DNA of 64,000 nt, from positions 86,392 to 150,391 of the forward strand of contig NZ_JAWDKA010000006.1 in assembly GCF_032714615.1 (NCBI RefSeq), written 5' to 3'. Positions within the stretch are counted from its first letter, which is position 1. Each line of letters starts with the position of its first letter. Below the pieces are notes generated by a model. It had not been told where the DNA came from. It saw only the letters and a list, made by a program, of their open reading frames with translations, and made no database searches. The translations under genes were made by a program, and so were the position numbers. The DNA comes from Methanorbis furvi. GTDB lineage: Archaea > Halobacteriota > Methanomicrobia > Methanomicrobiales > Methanocorpusculaceae. Positions 60,303 through 64,000 of the stretch are shown in pieces.

Positions 60303-63011
60303 GTGGTAACTGTTGTCCAGCCCTATAAAAAAGGGTACAAAACCTATTTTTGTGATGATTCCAAAAACGGAAAAATAAAACATGTGGGAACCGTCGAGCT
60401 TGAACAGACCTCGAAGGGTGTTCGGCCCTCCGAGTTTTTTGTTCGGAGGCCCGGCACCTCGCATGCACAGAAGACGCCGACCAAGGAACTGATAACCGTT
60501 CTCCGGTCAAACGGCATGGTCCAGCTGACGGAAACGATGCCTGAGTTCCAGGAGTTCCTTGACAGCATGCAGATTCCGTGGGAGCGGGTGACACTCTGCC
60601 GGACCTGCATGTTTGATGACCGGCTCACACTTCTGTCGGATGCAACCCGCATCAGATGCGGGCAGGAGTTTGTCTGTCTTGACTGTGCGAAGCGCGAGCT
60701 CCGCCGCGAACTTGCCCACATCAAGAGGCTTGGGAAAAAGACGCAAGGTCATATCGAGGATCTCTTAGAAGAGTACCGCGATCTTGACATGGTGCTTGCA
60801 ATTCTCCAGCCCGAGTCGCTTGACATCAAGAAGACGATGTTCGACCGGCTTGAAGCTCACGAGCAGACGCCGACCGAGCGGATCGAAAATCTCCCGCTGC
60901 CCCGCGAGTTCGTGGATGTGTGCGGTGTCGAGACACTGATGCCGGCACAGCAGAGAGCGGTTGAGTCAGGACTTTTGTTTGGAAAAGATCTTCTGGTGGT
61001 CGCAGCGACCGCGAGCGGCAAGACATTCATCGGTGAGATGGCAGGTCTGAAAAATTATCTGGAGAAGCGCGGACGCATGCTGTTCCTTGTGCCGCTCGTC
61101 GCACTCGCGAACCAGAAGTACGACAGGTTTTCGCAGAAGTACGAGAAGCTTGCCTCAACTTCTCTGATGACCGGAGTCTCGCGTGTGAATCTGCCGGAGA
61201 CAAAACCAATCGGCAACCGCGGGTCCGGCGGAGGAATTGTTGTCGGAACGTATGAGGGTGTGGACAATCTCTTAAGAAAAGGATCAGCGATGCACAACAT
61301 CGGAACGATTGTGATTGATGAAGTGCAGATGCTCGAAGACCCCGAACGCGGTCACCGGCTTGACGGCCTTATTGCAAGACTGAAGTATGTTGCACCCAAG
61401 GCACAGTTTCTCTACCTCTCGGCAACGATCGGCTCTCCCCATCTTCTCGCAAAAAAACTTGGCGCAAACCTGGTCTCCTATGCAGACCGGCCGGTTGCGC
61501 TGGAGCGGCATTTGATCTTTACCGAGCGTGACTCAAAAGTTCCCTACATCAAGAAGCTGGTCTTTGAGGAGTACGACAAAACCTCATCGAAGGGTTTCCG
61601 CGGGCAGACGATTGTCTTTGCAAATGCACGCAGCCGCTGTCACACGATCTCTGATGCGATCGGCAAACTCTCAGCTCCCTATCATGCTGGTCTCACGTCT
61701 CAGGAACGGCGTGCGGTTGAGCGGCAGTTTGAGGAAGGAAAGCTTGCCTGTGTGGTGACGACCGCAGCTCTTGCCGCAGGAGTTGACTTTCCTGCATCGC
61801 AGGTTATCTTCGATGCTCTTGCGATGGGTATCAACTGGCTGACTGTTCAGGAGTTTCATCAGATGATGGGACGTGCCGGTCGTCCTGACTTCCATGATCT
61901 CGGCCGCGTGGTAATTCTTGCCGAGCCCGGAGGCTCGTACTCGCGTGACACCAAACTCACTGAAGAGGAGGTCGCAATTCGTCTGCTGAAAGGTGAGATG
62001 GAGGAGGTCGCTCCGGTCTATGAGATCGAGGAGACCTCTGAAGAGTTTGCGGCGAATGCAATTGTGTGCCGCGGCAGAGAAGCAGACATCATCAAAGTTG
62101 GCGAGACGATGGTCGGTTGCGGCGAGGATCCTCTGCCGGAACTTCTTCGCCACAAGCTGGTGAAGAAAAGCGGCGGAGTCTTTGAGCTGTCGCCGCTCGG
62201 ACGCGTGATGGCAGAACAGTTTATCGGCATGGAGCGGCTGCTTGAGATCGACCGGCTGGTCCGGGTGATGGACGATCCTCTTGAGCTGATTGCTGAGCTT
62301 GAGTGTTCTGAAGAGGAGCGTGACAAAGAACGTCGGAAGGCCGATCGAAGAGCGTCTGAGAAGAAGGAGTCTGACTGGATGGCAGGAAAGAAAACTGCTC
62401 CGAATGCAGGCTCATCAGAGAAGAAGCCAAAGAGCGATGCTCCGCCCGCATGGGTTGCTGAGAAAAAGTCAGCGTCTGCTGCTGCAAAACGCGTACATGA
62501 GACCGACCGCAGGTCACGTTCAGGAAAACCTGAGCCAGAGAGAAAACTCCGGCGTGAGCGTGAGGAGAATGCTGCGACCGCCGCAGAGGCAGCTGCCCCG
62601 CGTCGTGCGAGCAGGGAACTTGAGGAGAGGATCGAGCGCAAAAAGCGTGAGGCCGCATCTTTTATTCCTGCGCCGAAGCGGAAGCGTGAAGCTGAGTGGG
62701 ATGCAGTTGAGGCAGGTATTGATCAGCGTCGTGCCGGAAAGTACGATGATGCACTGAAGATTCTCGGCAGTTATGTTGCTGATCATCCTTCCGACAGTCG
62801 TGCCCTGACCGAGCTTGGGAAGGTGTACGATCTCCGCGGCGACCGCGACACTGCCTACTCCTGTTATCAGCGTGCGGCAGGTGCCGATACCCAGAACCGC
62901 GAGGCGATTGATCGGATGAATGCGTATCTGATTGGAATCACGGTTGACATTGATACTGATACTCCGGCAGAGCGTCAGCCGACCGGTGTGATGAAGAAGA
63001 AACAATCGTAA
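60303..63011 (+). CDS. DUF5814-type superfamily 2 helicase with charged linker and TPR
   Basis: 902 residues from a GTG at 60303 with GGTGAG 7 nt upstream. Residues 1-200 are the archaeal DUF5814-like N-terminus with a zinc site (CRTCMF, near 100, and CLDCAK, near 125). Motif I TASGKT is at about 236-241, motif II DEVQ at 338-341, motif III SATIGSP, and motif VI QMMGRAGRPD. The domain arrangement resembles Hel308/Ski2-like helicases. From about 665 to 800 the chain is Lys/Arg/Glu/Ala-rich and disordered. Two TPR-like repeats close it (AGKYDDALKILGSYVADHPS, RGDRDTAYSCYQRAAGAD). Function is unknown; DNA or RNA processing is likely. Confidence 0.85.
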   Translation: MVTVVQPYKKGYKTYFCDDSKNGKIKHVGTVELEQTSKGVRPSEFFVRRPGTSHAQKTPTKELITVLRSNGMVQLTETMPEFQEFLDSMQIPWERVTLCRTCMFDDRLTLLSDATRIRCGQEFVCLDCAKRELRRELAHIKRLGKKTQGHIEDLLEEYRDLDMVLAILQPESLDIKKTMFDRLEAHEQTPTERIENLPLPREFVDVCGVETLMPAQQRAVESGLLFGKDLLVVAATASGKTFIGEMAGLKNYLEKRGRMLFLVPLVALANQKYDRFSQKYEKLASTSLMTGVSRVNLPETKPIGNRGSGGGIVVGTYEGVDNLLRKGSAMHNIGTIVIDEVQMLEDPERGHRLDGLIARLKYVAPKAQFLYLSATIGSPHLLAKKLGANLVSYADRPVALERHLIFTERDSKVPYIKKLVFEEYDKTSSKGFRGQTIVFANARSRCHTISDAIGKLSAPYHAGLTSQERRAVERQFEEGKLACVVTTAALAAGVDFPASQVIFDALAMGINWLTVQEFHQMMGRAGRPDFHDLGRVVILAEPGGSYSRDTKLTEEEVAIRLLKGEMEEVAPVYEIEETSEEFAANAIVCRGREADIIKVGETMVGCGEDPLPELLRHKLVKKSGGVFELSPLGRVMAEQFIGMERLLEIDRLVRVMDDPLELIAELECSEEERDKERRKADRRASEKKESDWMAGKKTAPNAGSSEKKPKSDAPPAWVAEKKSASAAAKRVHETDRRSRSGKPEPERKLRREREENAATAAEAAAPRRASRELEERIERKKREAASFIPAPKRKREAEWDAVEAGIDQRRAGKYDDALKILGSYVADHPSDSRALTELGKVYDLRGDRDTAYSCYQRAAGADTQNREAIDRMNAYLIGITVDIDTDTPAERQPTGVMKKKQS

Positions 63012-63040
63012 ATTTTTTTCGCGGGTTTGCAGTGTAATTT

Positions 63041-63352
63041 CTGAGTCGCCCACGGAAAAACAGAACACACGGAAAAATCACTGAAAAACATCACGGAGCA
63101 GACGTGAACATCACGGAAATAAAATTATTTTTTGATGCAGAGAGTCTGTCTCATTGTGATTTTTCAAATGGTTTGTGTTTCAAAAAATCTCAAAACGACA
63201 TCACGTTGAAAAATGACTCTTCTGAGATCGTATGCAACTTCACAGAATTGTACTGCGTAAGTCTCTATTTAGAATTCCGTGATGTTTATGTCTGCTCCGT
63301 GATGTTTTTCAGTGATTTTTCCGTGTGTTCTGTTTTTCCGTGGGCGACTCAG
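63041..63352. repeat. Best-preserved family A inverted-repeat element
   Basis: The two ends, CTGAGTCGCCCACGG and CCGTGGGCGACTCAG, start arms of about 77 bp that differ at only two or three positions by eye. Each arm contains ATCACTGAAAAACATCACGG and GAGCAGAC. The spacer of about 155 bp has TGCGTAAGTCTCTATTTAG and no open frame of note. It nearly fills the 390-bp gap between the helicase and fdhB genes. Confidence 0.88.
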
Positions 63353-63401
63353 CGACTACGTAACAAAATCCAAAAAAATAGGATGAAGAAGATTATTGGT
63401 A

Positions 63402-64000
63402 TTATCTGCGTCTCTGATAGATCGTAGTGTGCGGCTCTGTCTTCTTGGCAGTGCAGTCGCAGCTCATTGCAGGCAGTGTCATGTCGTAACCCGGCTTGTA
63501 GCCGAACATTCTCTCATACTCCAGCTGCTGGGCATGCATGTAGAGTGAGTTCGGGATATCCATCGGACAGAGTTCACTGCACTGACCGCAGTTGATACAG
63601 GAGTTCGCAATGTGGGCAAAGCGAATCATCTGGAACATAAAGTCCGGAGGAACAATTCCCGGGCGGACAAGTTCAGGTTTCTTGGTCGAACAGTTCTCAG
63701 AGCAGGAACAGATCGGACAGTTTTCAATACAACCGTAACATTTGATGCAGCGGGATGCTGCTTCCATGTAGTTTCCAAGTCCGGGGCCGGCCTCGGCGAA
63801 CTGTTTCGCCTGTGCATTTTTCCCCATCTTAATCATCACATTCTCGATCTTTCCGCGGATCTCAAGTCCCTTTGCGTCCGGTGCAGATGAGCTGATCGCT
63901 CCTGCCTTCACCGCTGCATCAAAGAGCATTGCACCCTTCTCGGAACAGACCTCAACAAACGTTGCTTTGCCAGCCTTATCGCCGACAACACCCCAGTTAC
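63402..64000 (-). CDS. fdhB: F420-dependent formate dehydrogenase beta subunit, 5' part missing
   Basis: About 199 C-terminal residues are visible; the gene runs off the right edge. The segment WGVVGDKAGKATFVEVCSEK then KGLEIRGKIENVMIKMGK belongs to the FrhB/FdhB flavoprotein family. Two 4Fe-4S sets follow: CIKCYGCIENCP with extra cysteines (ICSCSENC), and CINCGQCSELCPMDIPN. A C-terminal Cys pair, SCDC, is at the end. It would pass electrons from formate to F420 or to a heterodisulfide reductase complex. An HdrC-like protein could share the two-cluster end, but the preceding segment favours FdhB. Confidence 0.85.
   Translation of the reverse strand, partial: NWGVVGDKAGKATFVEVCSEKGAMLFDAAVKAGAISSSAPDAKGLEIRGKIENVMIKMGKNAQAKQFAEAGPGLGNYMEAASRCIKCYGCIENCPICSCSENCSTKKPELVRPGIVPPDFMFQMIRFAHIANSCINCGQCSELCPMDIPNSLYMHAQQLEYERMFGYKPGYDMTLPAMSCDCTAKKTEPHTTIYQRRR

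Overview
The window is archaeal and comes from a hydrogenotrophic methanogen, most likely of the Methanomicrobiales; a Methanocorpusculum-like genome fits best, but that genus is an inference from gene content. The supporting genes are O-phosphoseryl-tRNA synthetase, Taw1, a six-gene Ech hydrogenase operon, an F420-type formate dehydrogenase beta subunit at the right edge, an FmdE-family protein, the archaeal mevalonate start module, CTP-dependent riboflavin kinase, AglB, D-aminoacyl-tRNA deacylase, and the ftsZ-secE-spt5 and L11-L1-L10-L12 clusters. Genes are tightly packed, with many ATGA overlaps, and no tRNA, rRNA or CRISPR array was seen.

Layout. 1-7.1 kb: a DUF2098 end, aglB with a divergent GT2 glycosyltransferase, then a leftward sufC-sufB-cyclase-Rossmann operon. 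7.2-10.8 kb: a small ORF and an archaeal MrfB/MrfA (YprB/YprA) nuclease-helicase pair. 10.9-12 kb: a small membrane protein and a nested palindromic region. 12-15.2 kb: a leftward RHH/zinc-ribbon, taw1, sepS operon. 15.2-25.2 kb: an accessory region with an orphan D5-type helicase, a GT-rich tract with repeated GTTGCCG motifs, and two giant surface proteins whose 5' and 3' ends are nearly identical while their middles differ, with an orphan copy of the C-terminal anchor between them. 25.4-28.9 kb: a GntR/YtrA-controlled ABC exporter. 29.3-34.7 kb: aIF1A (apparently without a canonical start codon), FmdE-like, CPA2 antiporter, YgiQ, and a DUF2178/XRE pair. 35-41.6 kb: ribK-ribB, the HTH-HMG-CoA synthase-thiolase-DUF35 module, DUF169 and PH-like proteins. 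41.9-47 kb: echABCDEF. 47.3-49.2 kb: tandem DUF1624 acyltransferases. 49.3-56.2 kb: dtdA, ftsZ, secE, spt5, a DMT transporter and four ribosomal proteins. 56.6-63 kb: a membrane protein, hypF, a wHTH regulator and a DUF5814 helicase. 63.4-64 kb: fdhB (partial).

Two families of dispersed intergenic inverted repeats punctuate the window. Family A has long terminal inverted repeats beginning CGCCCACGGAAAA and containing ATCACGGAGCAGACGTGAAC; the clearest copies are at 34.8, 47.0, 48.1 and 63.0 kb. Family B has GAAACGCGAATAGCGCGAAT ends with a TCGCCATTGGCGA core; copies are at 11.3-12.0, 28.9-29.2, 49.2 and 56.4 kb. The most unusual signal is a roughly 92-nt fold-back element present twice in inverted orientation at 11451-11778, whose outer stem carries three compensatory base-pair changes between the copies, as expected for a selected RNA (or DNA) structure.

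How the genes work together: Ech couples ferredoxin, H2 and ion gradients; FdhB and HypF support formate and hydrogenase metabolism; AglB and the GT2 enzyme could glycosylate the large Asn-X-Ser/Thr-rich surface proteins; SepRS and Taw1 are tRNA-related and share an operon. Boundaries of repeats and promoters are read by eye. No database search was run, so family names rest on recognised motifs.
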